DNA from: Aquimarina sp. MAR_2010_214
GTDB taxonomy: Bacteria > Bacteroidota > Bacteroidia > Flavobacteriales > Flavobacteriaceae
Direction of reading: 5' to 3'
NCBI RefSeq assembly: GCF_002846555.1
Contig: NZ_PJMS01000001.1
Span: 2,604,001 to 2,668,000 of the forward strand
Length of the DNA: 64,000 nt
Positions 52,384 to 60,938 of the stretch are shown piece after piece. Each line of letters opens with the position of its first letter. Position 1 is the first letter of the stretch. The position numbers were made by a program, and so were the translations under genes. The notes under the pieces were generated by a model. The model ran no database searches, was not told where the DNA came from, and saw only the letters and a program-made list of their open reading frames with translations.

Positions 52384-53430
52384 TTATTCTATCCCATATG
52401 TGTCAAAAAGGTGTTTTATAGCTTTTTCTAATACCAAATCGTTTCTCGCACTAATATCTTCTTTTGTGTTTTTAATATGGATGTCTGGAGCAATTCCAAT
52501 ACCTTCTAAACTCTTTCCATTAGGCATTAAATATAGTTGTGTAGAATATGCATATGTCCATCCATTAGGTAGAAATCGCACTAAACTTTGATCAGAATGA
52601 TCCCCGGCTGTTATGTCTCCAATATGAGTTACATGATCAAAAGCTTTCATGTTTAGTGTAAAAATTTCTGCTCCACTAACAACATATCTATTTGTGAGGA
52701 GGATTACAGGTTTTACATACTGCTCATTTCCTTCTGGTCTAGTAAACCATTTCTTTTTTGGATCAAAATCATTATGCTCTATACCATTTCTTGTCTGTAC
52801 AGTATAAATAAAATGCTCCCCATCAGCAAAAGCACCTGCAATACGGTGAGCATAATCATCATCACCACCATTATTATTTCTTATATCTACAATAATAGCC
52901 TGATGTTTTTTTAAATCTGCAACGACTTGATCTATTGTGGAAGGGTTGTCTCCTTCAACATCAGAAAGGTGTATATAACCAATATCTTTATTTAAGATTT
53001 TTCCAAACGTCAATCCTATTTCAGAAGTTTTAGAATTATATTCTTGATACTTTGTTTGGATTAGTTCTAAACTAAACTCTTCTTTGGCTAGATCTATTTT
53101 AGAACCGCTAGATTCATAATATCGATCCTTCACGGGATCTTTGAGAATAACATGTCCATCATCTAAATGGTCTAGCAAATTGGTAAATGTTATCCATAAT
53201 TCATCATTTGTCGTTTCTGATGATACCTGTGATCTATAGGTATCATATAAAATATTCCAATCAATTTGCTTTACATTAAATAAGGCATAGCGTTTATCGA
53301 AATCATTCCAAAGTAATTCAAAATTATTTTCAGGACTATTGATTTCATCCTTACCGATAGCAATTTTTTCACAAGAAAATAAGATACTTGTTATAAGGAG
53401 TAGTATAAAAATATAAACTGTACTTTTCAT
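52384..53430 (-). CDS. S41 family peptidase lipoprotein
   Basis: This 348-aa protein starts with a lipoprotein signal (MKSTVYIFILLLITSILFSC). A tricorn-core-like N-terminal domain with WNDFDKRYALFNVKQIDWNI is followed by a peptidase domain containing AIIVDIRNNNGGDDDYAHRI, the catalytic Ser segment LTNRYVVSGAEIFTLNMKA and GDHSDQSLVRFLPNGWTYAY. The tail SLEGIGIAPDIHI is typical of the family. It cuts peptides from the C-terminal side in the periplasm or on the cell surface. It is 2 bases after the barrel gene at 53433, so the two are coupled. Confidence 0.88.
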   Translation of the reverse strand: MKSTVYIFILLLITSILFSCEKIAIGKDEINSPENNFELLWNDFDKRYALFNVKQIDWNILYDTYRSQVSSETTNDELWITFTNLLDHLDDGHVILKDPVKDRYYESSGSKIDLAKEEFSLELIQTKYQEYNSKTSEIGLTFGKILNKDIGYIHLSDVEGDNPSTIDQVVADLKKHQAIIVDIRNNNGGDDDYAHRIAGAFADGEHFIYTVQTRNGIEHNDFDPKKKWFTRPEGNEQYVKPVILLTNRYVVSGAEIFTLNMKAFDHVTHIGDITAGDHSDQSLVRFLPNGWTYAYSTQLYLMPNGKSLEGIGIAPDIHIKNTKEDISARNDLVLEKAIKHLFDTYGIE

Positions 53431-53432
53431 GA

Positions 53433-54218
53433 TTAGAAATTATAATTAATGCCTATTGCTAATTGATTTTGAAGCTGTCTTAATATGTGGGTTTTGGATG
53501 CTTTTTGATAAAATAATTGATATCTCAAAAACAAGCTAAATTCTTTTGATATCAGGTATTGGTATTTTGCATTCCAATTTATGGCATAATACTTATTGAT
53601 AGTTACAAGATTTCCATCGGTCAGTAATTTTAGAATACGATTTTCATTTTCTTGTAATTTTTCATCAAAGCTATTATAAGGGGGTTGTACTAGCAGTGTT
53701 GCAATAGGTATACTGATTGAAGTGTAGAGTGTTTGCTTTTCATTGATTGAAAATAAGATGGCTGATGCCAAATTTATACTATGGGCTGCTATAAAAGAAT
53801 AGGAATCTTTATTATTATAATTAGTGTAATTAAAATTAGCTTGCAATTCACCTCCTAAATAAAGCTTTAGCATATTGTATTCTTTTGCTTTTTGGAGGTA
53901 TGATATATTTATGTTTCCAATAGTAAAATCCGAATCAAATTTAGTAGATGCATCGGTTTTAATAGTTGTATTGTAATAATCAACCAAAACACCGAATATA
54001 TTTTCATATGCATTTGATGTTCTGGTATATGTTAAACCATAAAATATACCTTTATGAGTGTAATTTAAAGGAGAGTAATTAGCATCATTTAGATAACCAG
54101 AATTTAATCCTGTAGTTAGACTTAATGTGTTTTTTGTGAAAGAATTGTTGTTTTCTTGCGCCTCTATATGGCTTATAATAATACAACATACCCAAAGCAT
54201 TATAGTTTTAAATTTCAT
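53433..54218 (-). CDS. Outer membrane beta-barrel protein of unknown family
   Basis: This 261-aa protein has a signal peptide (MKFKTIMLWVCCIIISHIEA) and repeating amphipathic strands such as LYLGGELQANFNYTNYNNKD, FSLFLRYQLFYQKA and the closing LAIGINYNF. I cannot name the family. It directly precedes the S41 peptidase gene (2-base gap), suggesting that the peptidase works on, or is delivered with, a surface protein. It lies downstream of the AraC-type gene at 54359, which has N-terminal membrane segments. Confidence 0.65.
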   Translation of the reverse strand: MKFKTIMLWVCCIIISHIEAQENNNSFTKNTLSLTTGLNSGYLNDANYSPLNYTHKGIFYGLTYTRTSNAYENIFGVLVDYYNTTIKTDASTKFDSDFTIGNINISYLQKAKEYNMLKLYLGGELQANFNYTNYNNKDSYSFIAAHSINLASAILFSINEKQTLYTSISIPIATLLVQPPYNSFDEKLQENENRILKLLTDGNLVTINKYYAINWNAKYQYLISKEFSLFLRYQLFYQKASKTHILRQLQNQLAIGINYNF

Positions 54219-54358
54219 GAAATAATAACTATTTGTTTTTGATTAATAATTGTTATGTTTTTGTTATATAGATTAATAGGTGCAACAAAACTACATATTG
54301 ATAGTACAGGGTATTCTATATTTTAAGAACCAAAAAGTACTACTGGAAGGATTGGTAC

Positions 54359-55507
54359 TTATTCTTTTATATGAGATTGATTTTTTTGATACTGTAAAGG
54401 AGTTAATCCTATTTGTTTTTTGAAAATTCTATGAAAACTTGTTTTGGATTTAAAACCACACTCACTCGCCACACCCCATAGGGTGAAATTTTTATCTGAA
54501 TTAGATGTAATTCGTTTTTTAAATGCTTCTATACGATGATAATTTATGAGTTCATAGAAACTTGTTTGAAGATGTTGATTAATGAATATTGATAATTTTT
54601 TATCGGTAATAGAAATTTTTGATGCTAAATCAGCAAGAGTTAATGAATCATTAAGGTAAAGCTTTTGATACTCCAAGACATCTTTCAATCGGTTTTTGAT
54701 TTCTATAATTTCAGATTGGGTAAATATTTCCTTTTTAGGTTTTTCGGTCAATTTAGAATTGGTATCAAGTGTCAATTCTTTATTATCTATTAAGTAAGAA
54801 GGAATAAAAATACTTGATTGAAATAATCCATGATATCCTAAATAAAAAATGATCAGTGAACTATTAATCGCAAGAATATAATCTTCATCAAAACCTAAAG
54901 GACCAATTGTTAGTATATAAGTTGATAGTCCAATATTGATTACCTGATATGCTATTAAACAAATTAACATCTGTTTTGCCCATGAAAAATTTTTCATATC
55001 AAGATTAGAATAATAGGATTTTACTATTTTTTGATGCTTCTGAAGTTTTTGGAAAGCTTTAAGGATATAGATTAAGAAATAAAAACTCTCTAATACAAAC
55101 AGTTCTTCCCAAATAGATTTAATAAATTTTAAGTACTCAGAAGTATTTCCATCATAAAAATTACTGACCATTAAAGGTATTGTTATACATATGATATTAA
55201 GTAAGAAAGGAAAGAAATGTGCTATTGTATTTATTCTACTTAGCTTAATCGTTTTAAACAGGGATAGTGTATAAAAATAGAATAGAGGAGCTAAGAGATA
55301 TCCAGCACCTTCAATAATAAAACCCGTTATACGTATTAGATACTTTACGTTATGCACATTTGCATAAAAATTGACAAGAGAAACAAAAACAACAAAGAAA
55401 ATGGTTAGTAAAAATATTGAAGATTGTTCTTTTTTCTTTCGAAATAAAAACAACATAATAAAAATGATAGTAACAATCCCTGCTATTAAGATTACATCAA
55501 AAAACAT
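54359..55507 (-). CDS. AraC-type regulator with seven-helix membrane domain (1)
   Basis: This 382-aa protein has about seven N-terminal membrane helices (VILIAGIVTIIFIMLFLFRK first; IAHFFPFLLNIICITIPLMV later) and a C-terminal AraC domain: LADLASKISITDKKLSIFIN, then FTLWGVASECGFKSKTSFHR and IFKKQIGLTPLQYQK. Membrane-bound AraC regulators are common in Bacteroidota. The signal is unknown. It lies upstream of the barrel/S41/DUF2807/TPR set on the same strand and may control it. Confidence 0.85.
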   Translation of the reverse strand: MFFDVILIAGIVTIIFIMLFLFRKKKEQSSIFLLTIFFVVFVSLVNFYANVHNVKYLIRITGFIIEGAGYLLAPLFYFYTLSLFKTIKLSRINTIAHFFPFLLNIICITIPLMVSNFYDGNTSEYLKFIKSIWEELFVLESFYFLIYILKAFQKLQKHQKIVKSYYSNLDMKNFSWAKQMLICLIAYQVINIGLSTYILTIGPLGFDEDYILAINSSLIIFYLGYHGLFQSSIFIPSYLIDNKELTLDTNSKLTEKPKKEIFTQSEIIEIKNRLKDVLEYQKLYLNDSLTLADLASKISITDKKLSIFINQHLQTSFYELINYHRIEAFKKRITSNSDKNFTLWGVASECGFKSKTSFHRIFKKQIGLTPLQYQKNQSHIKE

Positions 55508-55541
55508 AAATTTTATGGTTATTTCTGTTGATTATTTCTTT

Positions 55542-55573
55542 AAAAAAAGTAATATGAAAATATTACTTTTTTT
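55542..55573 (-). terminator. Intrinsic terminator with GAAA-type loop
   Basis: A perfect 14-bp stem (55542-55555 with 55560-55573) encloses a 4-base loop, with A and T runs at its foot. It lies 54 bases after the stop of the gene at 55628-56398 on the minus strand. Confidence 0.85.
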
Positions 55574-55627
55574 AAAGATTGATATGACCAGAGTTTTTTG
55601 ATTATTGGTGAATTGATTATAAAAAGT

Positions 55628-56398
55628 CTATTTAAAAAATTCTGTTGTTTTACTGAAATTTTTAGGATCAAATAGTTCTTTGTCTAAAGAGGTATGTGTT
55701 TTTGTGTTTTCGTAGAATTCCTCTAAATATAACTTTTTATCATAAAAAACAATTAAGCCGCCTTCTATCCATTCGTCTCCAATTTTTTTGTAGTCAACAT
55801 AACGAACATCTCCATATTTTCCGTTATCTCTTAAAGAAATATCTCTAACCATATATAAATGTTCTTTATCTATCCAAAATTGATCCGACTTGTAATCTCC
55901 TTTTTTCGCTCCAACGACATATACAGGACGATTTTTCCATGTCATTTCATAAAATAAATTTAGATTAATCTTCAGCTCATTTTTCACAATATCTATAGTT
56001 TTTTCTGGAGATTGAACATAAGCATCATGACATATAACAGTCCATATATTATATTTATCTACTTTTTCTTTTGTGATTTTATTTTCTTTGATAAAATACA
56101 AATGTCCTTCATCATACATAAAACCATTTCCAGTTGAAAAATCTCCAAACCTAAAATGTAATTTTCCTGGCCTAGAAATCGCTTCATGCCAATATATATC
56201 TTTTGTAACTTTACCTAATGTATCATAGAAAATCGTTTTTTGATCAAATGTTATATACTTACTGGCAGTTTTGTGATGTCTATTATATATAGCTTTGATT
56301 AGACTTTCGCCATCGTTTATTGTTTCTGTTTGTTGTATGCCTTTACATGACAATAGGCTTATTAATAATATAATACTTGTTGTTATTCTAAAATTCAT
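55628..56398 (-). CDS. LolA-like outer-membrane lipoprotein-sorting-type protein
   Basis: This 256-aa protein has a signal (MNFRITTSIILLISLLSC) and a mature part of half-barrel strands: SLIKAIYNRHHKTASKYITF, GKLHFRFGDFSTGNGFMYDE, VYVVGAKKGDYKSDQFWIDK and LYMVRDISLRDNGKYGDVRY. This is the pattern of LolA/LolB-like proteins of Bacteroidota that act on lipid-modified or hydrophobic partners. Whether it carries lipoproteins is unknown. It appears monocistronic, with its own terminator. Confidence 0.65.
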   Translation of the reverse strand: MNFRITTSIILLISLLSCKGIQQTETINDGESLIKAIYNRHHKTASKYITFDQKTIFYDTLGKVTKDIYWHEAISRPGKLHFRFGDFSTGNGFMYDEGHLYFIKENKITKEKVDKYNIWTVICHDAYVQSPEKTIDIVKNELKINLNLFYEMTWKNRPVYVVGAKKGDYKSDQFWIDKEHLYMVRDISLRDNGKYGDVRYVDYKKIGDEWIEGGLIVFYDKKLYLEEFYENTKTHTSLDKELFDPKNFSKTTEFFK

Positions 56399-56546
56399 AT
56401 TTTAAAATGCTTAGATTGATTACTAAAAAAAAGAAGCTGTATTTTTCTTTTGTTTTTTAGGCAATATTAAATCTAGAGGTTGAAATGTGTTGTTAAGGAA
56501 AGTTTAAAAAGGCTTCTGATTTATAAACTAGGAGAAAATAATCAAA

Positions 56547-57569
56547 TTATGATTGGCTCTTGAAAGCAGATGGAGTAACTCCCGTATGTTTTTTAAAAGC
56601 AGTATAAAAAGCTGATGTTGATTTAAATCCGCTTAACTCTCCAATATGTTCTACAGTATAATTAGTATCGTGAAGTAAAAAATGCTTAGCTTCATTAATC
56701 CTATACTCATTTATGTAATTTGAAAAGTTTTTATTGAGTGATAAATTTAAAATTTCTGAAAATTGATGAGGTGTAATATTGAGAAGTTTGGCCAATTCTG
56801 GCATTTTTAGATTATTATTTTTAAAAACTTTTTCTTCTTCTAAAAAATATTTTAATTTTTGAATAATTTCATTAACCTGCTTAGTATCGGATGTGGGGTG
56901 TTTTTTTTGCCTTCTTTCTTTTTTTAAATTATATAGAATGAGCATAAGAATATAAAATATAAATGAGAAGACAACTGCTCCTGCAATATATGAAGTGAAT
57001 TTGAAGGATACATACGAAAACCATATCAGAAAAATTCCGACATAAATACTTACACTCCATACTTCATTTTTAGAATTCTTGTGTACTCTATTTCGAAAAT
57101 TATCAAAAGTATTTTTTAGAAGAAAACCACTAATTACCAAATAACAAAACCATTGAAAATTAATAATGTTAATCAATTTCGATATTAGAATTCTATTATT
57201 TTGGTAATCTTCTCGACTACTTAAAAAATAGAGAGAGAGTACAATAGCAGGTATTAAATGTAAAGTATGTTTCCATTGTAGTTTTTTAATTTTTCCTGTA
57301 TTAGTTTTAATATATAAAAAAAGTAGAGGACCGATAAGGCTACATGCCATAACACCTATTAAGACAATTGTTATAAGTATATTCTTGTCAAAAAATAACA
57401 AAACACTCTTGCCTATTCTAATACATAAAACTAATAGAAGTGCTCCTAAAAATTTATTTGAAAACTTATTTTCATTAATAAAAAAAAAGAAATAGGCAGC
57501 CACAATTAAGCCATTAAAGACACCTAGTAGACTAAAAAAAAAGAGTAATTCTTTGCTGAAATCCAACAC
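56547..57569 (-). CDS. AraC-type regulator with multi-helix membrane domain (2)
   Basis: This 340-aa protein starts MLDFSKELLFFFSLLGVFNG with about seven membrane helices, and ends with an AraC domain: LAKLLNITPHQFSEILNLSL, then YTVEHIGELSGFKSTSAFYT and AFKKHTGVTPSAFKSQ. It is a paralogue of the regulator at 54359 in architecture but not closely similar. The signal is unknown; the adjacent LolA-like gene, 149 bases downstream, is a candidate target. Confidence 0.85.
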   Translation of the reverse strand: MLDFSKELLFFFSLLGVFNGLIVAAYFFFFINENKFSNKFLGALLLVLCIRIGKSVLLFFDKNILITIVLIGVMACSLIGPLLFLYIKTNTGKIKKLQWKHTLHLIPAIVLSLYFLSSREDYQNNRILISKLINIINFQWFCYLVISGFLLKNTFDNFRNRVHKNSKNEVWSVSIYVGIFLIWFSYVSFKFTSYIAGAVVFSFIFYILMLILYNLKKERRQKKHPTSDTKQVNEIIQKLKYFLEEEKVFKNNNLKMPELAKLLNITPHQFSEILNLSLNKNFSNYINEYRINEAKHFLLHDTNYTVEHIGELSGFKSTSAFYTAFKKHTGVTPSAFKSQS

Positions 57570-57934
57570 TAATAATTTTTGAAATTCAAAAATACAATAA
57601 TAGAATGGTATTCTATATTTAGTTACGATTCTTTTAGATTAAGTGGCTAGTTATAGTATAGCTGTTATATTTTTAGTTCAGGTAAGAAACCTTATATATT
57701 AAAATAGATTATCAGAAAGTAGAGGTGAAAGAAATTTTATAATATTAGATTTTGAGTCCGATGTGTCTACCAATTTCTTAAACTTGATTTTTGAAGTTTT
57801 TTTAGATCTATTCTTAATCAATCTATATGGTGTGTAATTTCACTTCTTTTGATGAGAATAAACCTATCTAACTTAAAAAAACAGAGATGTCATATCCCTG
57901 TTTTTTTAAGATTATTTCACTTTTGTTATGAAGA
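57570..57934. other. Intergenic with one terminator
   Basis: This 365-base spacer lies between the start of the AraC regulator and the end of the next lipoprotein gene. It contains no gene. The terminator at 57875-57907 is the only clear structure. Confidence 0.5.
57875..57907 (-). terminator. Terminator for the lipoprotein gene
   Basis: An A-run, then CAGAGAT near 57882-57888, pairs across the loop with ATCCCTG and a T-run up to 57907, with one wobble. On the minus strand the stem ends in seven T. It lies 27 bases beyond the stop codon at 57935. Confidence 0.7.
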
Positions 57935-58639
57935 TTATTTTATAACAGTTTCTTTAAAAACTATAGTTTCAAAAGTAACTTTACCTCCTGCTTTACCGTC
58001 TTCTTCTTTAAGGTTGTTTTTAACAAGTTCTCTTCTTAAATGTATTGAAGCTTTTCCTGCTTTTAAACCCTTTAAAGCATCTTTGCTAATCACTAGTGAT
58101 GTTGCTCCAACTTCAAAAGCGTTGTTAGTTCCACTAGATTCGTCTCCTTGATAAACAAGAGCTGATATCATTTCACCAGGTTTTAGAGGTTCTCCTTTCC
58201 AAGTAATTAGATTATCTTTCTTAAGGTCAAGGTTCTCGTGCCCAGATTTAAAATCGATTTTGGGAGCATCTGTTAGTTTAAAAGTATTATTGAACACCTT
58301 TTTTTCATCTTTGGCATATGTGATTTTTACATCTAATAATCCTTTTTTATTACCCCAACGGTAAAAGTAATTATCTGCGGTATTAAAACGATCATATTTT
58401 GTTCCATTAAATTTTACACTTGATTTACCTTTAAGTTCAAGTCTTACTCCTTTTTTATCAATTCTTCTAAAAGTAGCCTTGGCTACAGTTTCTTTCTTTG
58501 TGATATTGTACCTAACAAGATAGTCTTGAAAGATCGAAGTTTCTGGTGATACCTCGTCAGAATTCTTTTTTTCACACCCTGTGAAAATAGCACTTCCTGC
58601 TATAGCTGTACAGATAAAGATTTTTTTAATTAATTTCAT
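57935..58639 (-). CDS. Lipoprotein of unknown function
   Basis: This 234-aa protein has a lipoprotein signal (MKLIKKIFICTAIAGSAIFT, then GC). The mature part is basic and beta-rich, with KKETVAKATFRRIDKKGVRL and ISALVYQGDESSGTNNAFEV, and ends TFETIVFKETVIK. I recognise no family. It is 31 bases downstream of the barrel gene at 58671, and the two make a natural pair of outer-membrane barrel and lipoprotein. Confidence 0.65.
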   Translation of the reverse strand: MKLIKKIFICTAIAGSAIFTGCEKKNSDEVSPETSIFQDYLVRYNITKKETVAKATFRRIDKKGVRLELKGKSSVKFNGTKYDRFNTADNYFYRWGNKKGLLDVKITYAKDEKKVFNNTFKLTDAPKIDFKSGHENLDLKKDNLITWKGEPLKPGEMISALVYQGDESSGTNNAFEVGATSLVISKDALKGLKAGKASIHLRRELVKNNLKEEDGKAGGKVTFETIVFKETVIK

Positions 58640-58670
58640 TTTTTTAGATTTAATTGTTAATATTTAATTG

Positions 58671-59258
58671 TTAAAAACGGAAGTCGATCCCTATATTCAC
58701 AAAACCATTGTAGCCATAGCCTGCTTCAACAAAACCTCCTATTTTTTTCCCTATTCTAAGTCCAACAGGATTGACCTGAAAAGCAAATCCATATTCTGAA
58801 TTTGTGTTTTTATTAATTTTATAATGTAAGCTCGTAATACCGGCAGAAGCATTACTATACAATTCTAAAAAGTCATTTTTTACGAAGACATATTCAAACT
58901 GTGGCATGACTGCCAAATAATGAAGATGACCAGCATTCAACTTGTTTTTATTATCACTATCTTCAAATTTTACATATGATATTCCTCCACCTATTTTAAT
59001 CCTGTCGCTTAAATATCTTTGATAATTAAGATGAAGCATACCAAATGTTGAGATTTTAGAATCATACCCTTTGTTATCCAAAGAAGAAATTAGGATCCCA
59101 GAAAAATCATGAACTAATTTCAATGGTATTGCGTCACTGATAGATAATCTAAGCTCATTTTTCCCTAAAGAAGAATCTTGAGCTTTTAGTTCATTAAATC
59201 CTATAACACTTATAAAAATGCTTAGAAATAAGATTGAATTAATTTTTACTTTTTTCAT
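58671..59258 (-). CDS. Outer membrane beta-barrel protein
   Basis: This 195-aa protein has a signal peptide (MKKVKINSILFLSIFISVIG, then FNELKAQ) and amphipathic strands with SLGKNELRLSISDAIPLKLV, YQRYLSDRIKIGGGISYVKF and a C-terminal FVNIGIDFRF. The final Phe marks a barrel. It may be distantly of the porin-like type at 6111-7457 but is not close. It is probably cotranscribed with the lipoprotein gene. Confidence 0.7.
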   Translation of the reverse strand: MKKVKINSILFLSIFISVIGFNELKAQDSSLGKNELRLSISDAIPLKLVHDFSGILISSLDNKGYDSKISTFGMLHLNYQRYLSDRIKIGGGISYVKFEDSDNKNKLNAGHLHYLAVMPQFEYVFVKNDFLELYSNASAGITSLHYKINKNTNSEYGFAFQVNPVGLRIGKKIGGFVEAGYGYNGFVNIGIDFRF

Positions 59259-59374
59259 TATAATTAGGTTTAGTTTTTATGCGTATTCAGTACTAACACG
59301 AAATAATTTTGAATACCCCTATTTTTATTTTTCTTTTTTCTTTCTTTTGTATTTTATTTTGTTAATTGTGCAGA

Positions 59375-59956
59375 ATGAAAGAGAGAATATTATATGATAG
59401 CTTTAGGAAATTATTTGAAAAGCATTACGCTGAATTATGCTCATTGGCCTATAATTATCTTAAAGACACCGAAAGGAGTAAGGATATAGTTCAAGAAGTA
59501 TTTATTAAGGTATGGGAAAAGAAAAAAGATTTAGTACAGGAGTCCAATGCTCATTATTATCTTTTCACAGCAGTAAAGAACAATTGTATCGATGTGCTTA
59601 GAAAGCATAAGTATACACTCTCTCTAAGTGATGATGCTGTAGCAAACAAAGTAGCGGATGAAGAAACTGATACTATAGAAAAAAAACAGAATGAACCAAC
59701 GACACAAGAGTTTATTCAAAAAGCCTTAGATGAGTTACCCCCAAAATGTAGAGTTATATTTATGATGAGTAGACTAGATGCTATGACCTATCAACAAATA
59801 GCAGACAAACTAGAGATATCTGTAAAAACTGTAGAAAATCAGATGGGTAAGGCGATACGGATAATGCGAGAATATATTAAAAGGCATGATATACCAACAA
59901 TATTAATTCTTATTGTTAAATCTATGTTGAAAGAGAATAGGGGTTTTTTAATATAA
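59375..59956 (+). CDS. ECF sigma factor (RpoE-like, sigma-70 family)
   Basis: I start at ATG 59375 (193 aa, MKERILYDSFRKLFEKHYAE); a TTG 9 bases earlier is not needed. Region 2 reads LAYNYLKDTERSKDIVQEVF with IKVWEKK, and region 4 LPPKCRVIFMMSRLDAMTYQ and QIADKLEISVKTVENQMGKA. These parts bind the -10 and -35 promoter elements. It is the first gene of a four-gene set in which the next encodes its FecR-type anti-sigma factor. It starts transcription of the receptor operon when the receptor signals. Confidence 0.92.
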   Translation: MKERILYDSFRKLFEKHYAELCSLAYNYLKDTERSKDIVQEVFIKVWEKKKDLVQESNAHYYLFTAVKNNCIDVLRKHKYTLSLSDDAVANKVADEETDTIEKKQNEPTTQEFIQKALDELPPKCRVIFMMSRLDAMTYQQIADKLEISVKTVENQMGKAIRIMREYIKRHDIPTILILIVKSMLKENRGFLI

Positions 59957-59972
59957 AACGTGTTAATTATTG

Positions 59973-60938
59973 ATGGGAGATATAAATAAAATACTTGCAA
60001 AGCATTTTTCAGACCAACTTACGGTAGATGAAGAATCAGTATTGACCCAATGGAAAAAAGAAAATCCAGAAGAATTCTTAAAACTGGAATCCATATGGAA
60101 AAATACTAAGATAACAGACCATAAAAACTTATTTGATGTTACAGAGGCTTGGACAGTGCTAGACGAGAAATTAAATAAAGAAAGCCAACCTAAGGTAAGA
60201 AAACTGAATACGTTTAGTATAAAAAACTGGAGAATAGCGGCTTCCTTTGCAGTGTTGATCGGGTTATCAATTTCTATGTTATGGTTTTTAGATCCTAATA
60301 TAACAATGCAGACGTCTCAATCGGTAAAAACAATAGTGCTGCCCGATGGATCAAAGGTCACGTTAAATAAAAACTCAGAATTAAGCTATCCTAAAAAGTT
60401 TGATGACTCTAAAAGAGTATTATCTCTTACAGGAGAAGCTTTTTTTGAAGTTACTCCGGATGCTAATAAACCATTTGAGGTATCTGCTAATAATGTATTA
60501 GTAACGGTTTTGGGCACCTCATTCAATGTAAGATCTAAAGATGATAATTATACCGAAGTCGTTGTTGAAACCGGAAAAGTTTCAGTCGACACCAAAACCG
60601 ATGGAACCCAAAAAATAATACTCACCCCTGGGGAGAAAGGAATTTATAAGAATTCGCAATTAGGTAAGGAAAATAATAAGGATAAAAATTTTATAGCCTG
60701 GAAAACAGGTATCTTTGTGTTTGAAAATGAGCCTCTTAACAAAATTATAATACGATTGGCAGAATTTTATGATGCTTCTGTTGTTGTTGAAGGTAATGTA
60801 TCTCAGTGCTTTGCTTCTGTTGTATTTGAGAATCAAACATTAAATGAATGTCTTAAAGAATTACAACTGCTTTTTGGTTTTGAGATTCATCATGAAGAAA
60901 ATAATGTCATTAAGCTAAAGGAAATAACTTGTAAGTGA
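59973..60938 (+). CDS. FecR-type anti-sigma factor
   Basis: From ATG 59973 the protein has 321 aa. A cytoplasmic N-terminal part (MGDINKILAKHFSDQLTVDE) is followed by one membrane helix at about 88-107 (FAVLIGLSISMLWFL). The periplasmic FecR domain follows, with TIVLPDGSKVTLNKNSELSY, FFEVTPDANKPFEV and VLVTVLGTSFNVRSKDDNY. It holds the ECF sigma factor until the TonB receptor's signalling domain releases it. It lies 16 bases after the sigma gene, and its stop overlaps the start of the receptor gene (GTGA). Confidence 0.92.
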   Translation: MGDINKILAKHFSDQLTVDEESVLTQWKKENPEEFLKLESIWKNTKITDHKNLFDVTEAWTVLDEKLNKESQPKVRKLNTFSIKNWRIAASFAVLIGLSISMLWFLDPNITMQTSQSVKTIVLPDGSKVTLNKNSELSYPKKFDDSKRVLSLTGEAFFEVTPDANKPFEVSANNVLVTVLGTSFNVRSKDDNYTEVVVETGKVSVDTKTDGTQKIILTPGEKGIYKNSQLGKENNKDKNFIAWKTGIFVFENEPLNKIIIRLAEFYDASVVVEGNVSQCFASVVFENQTLNECLKELQLLFGFEIHHEENNVIKLKEITCK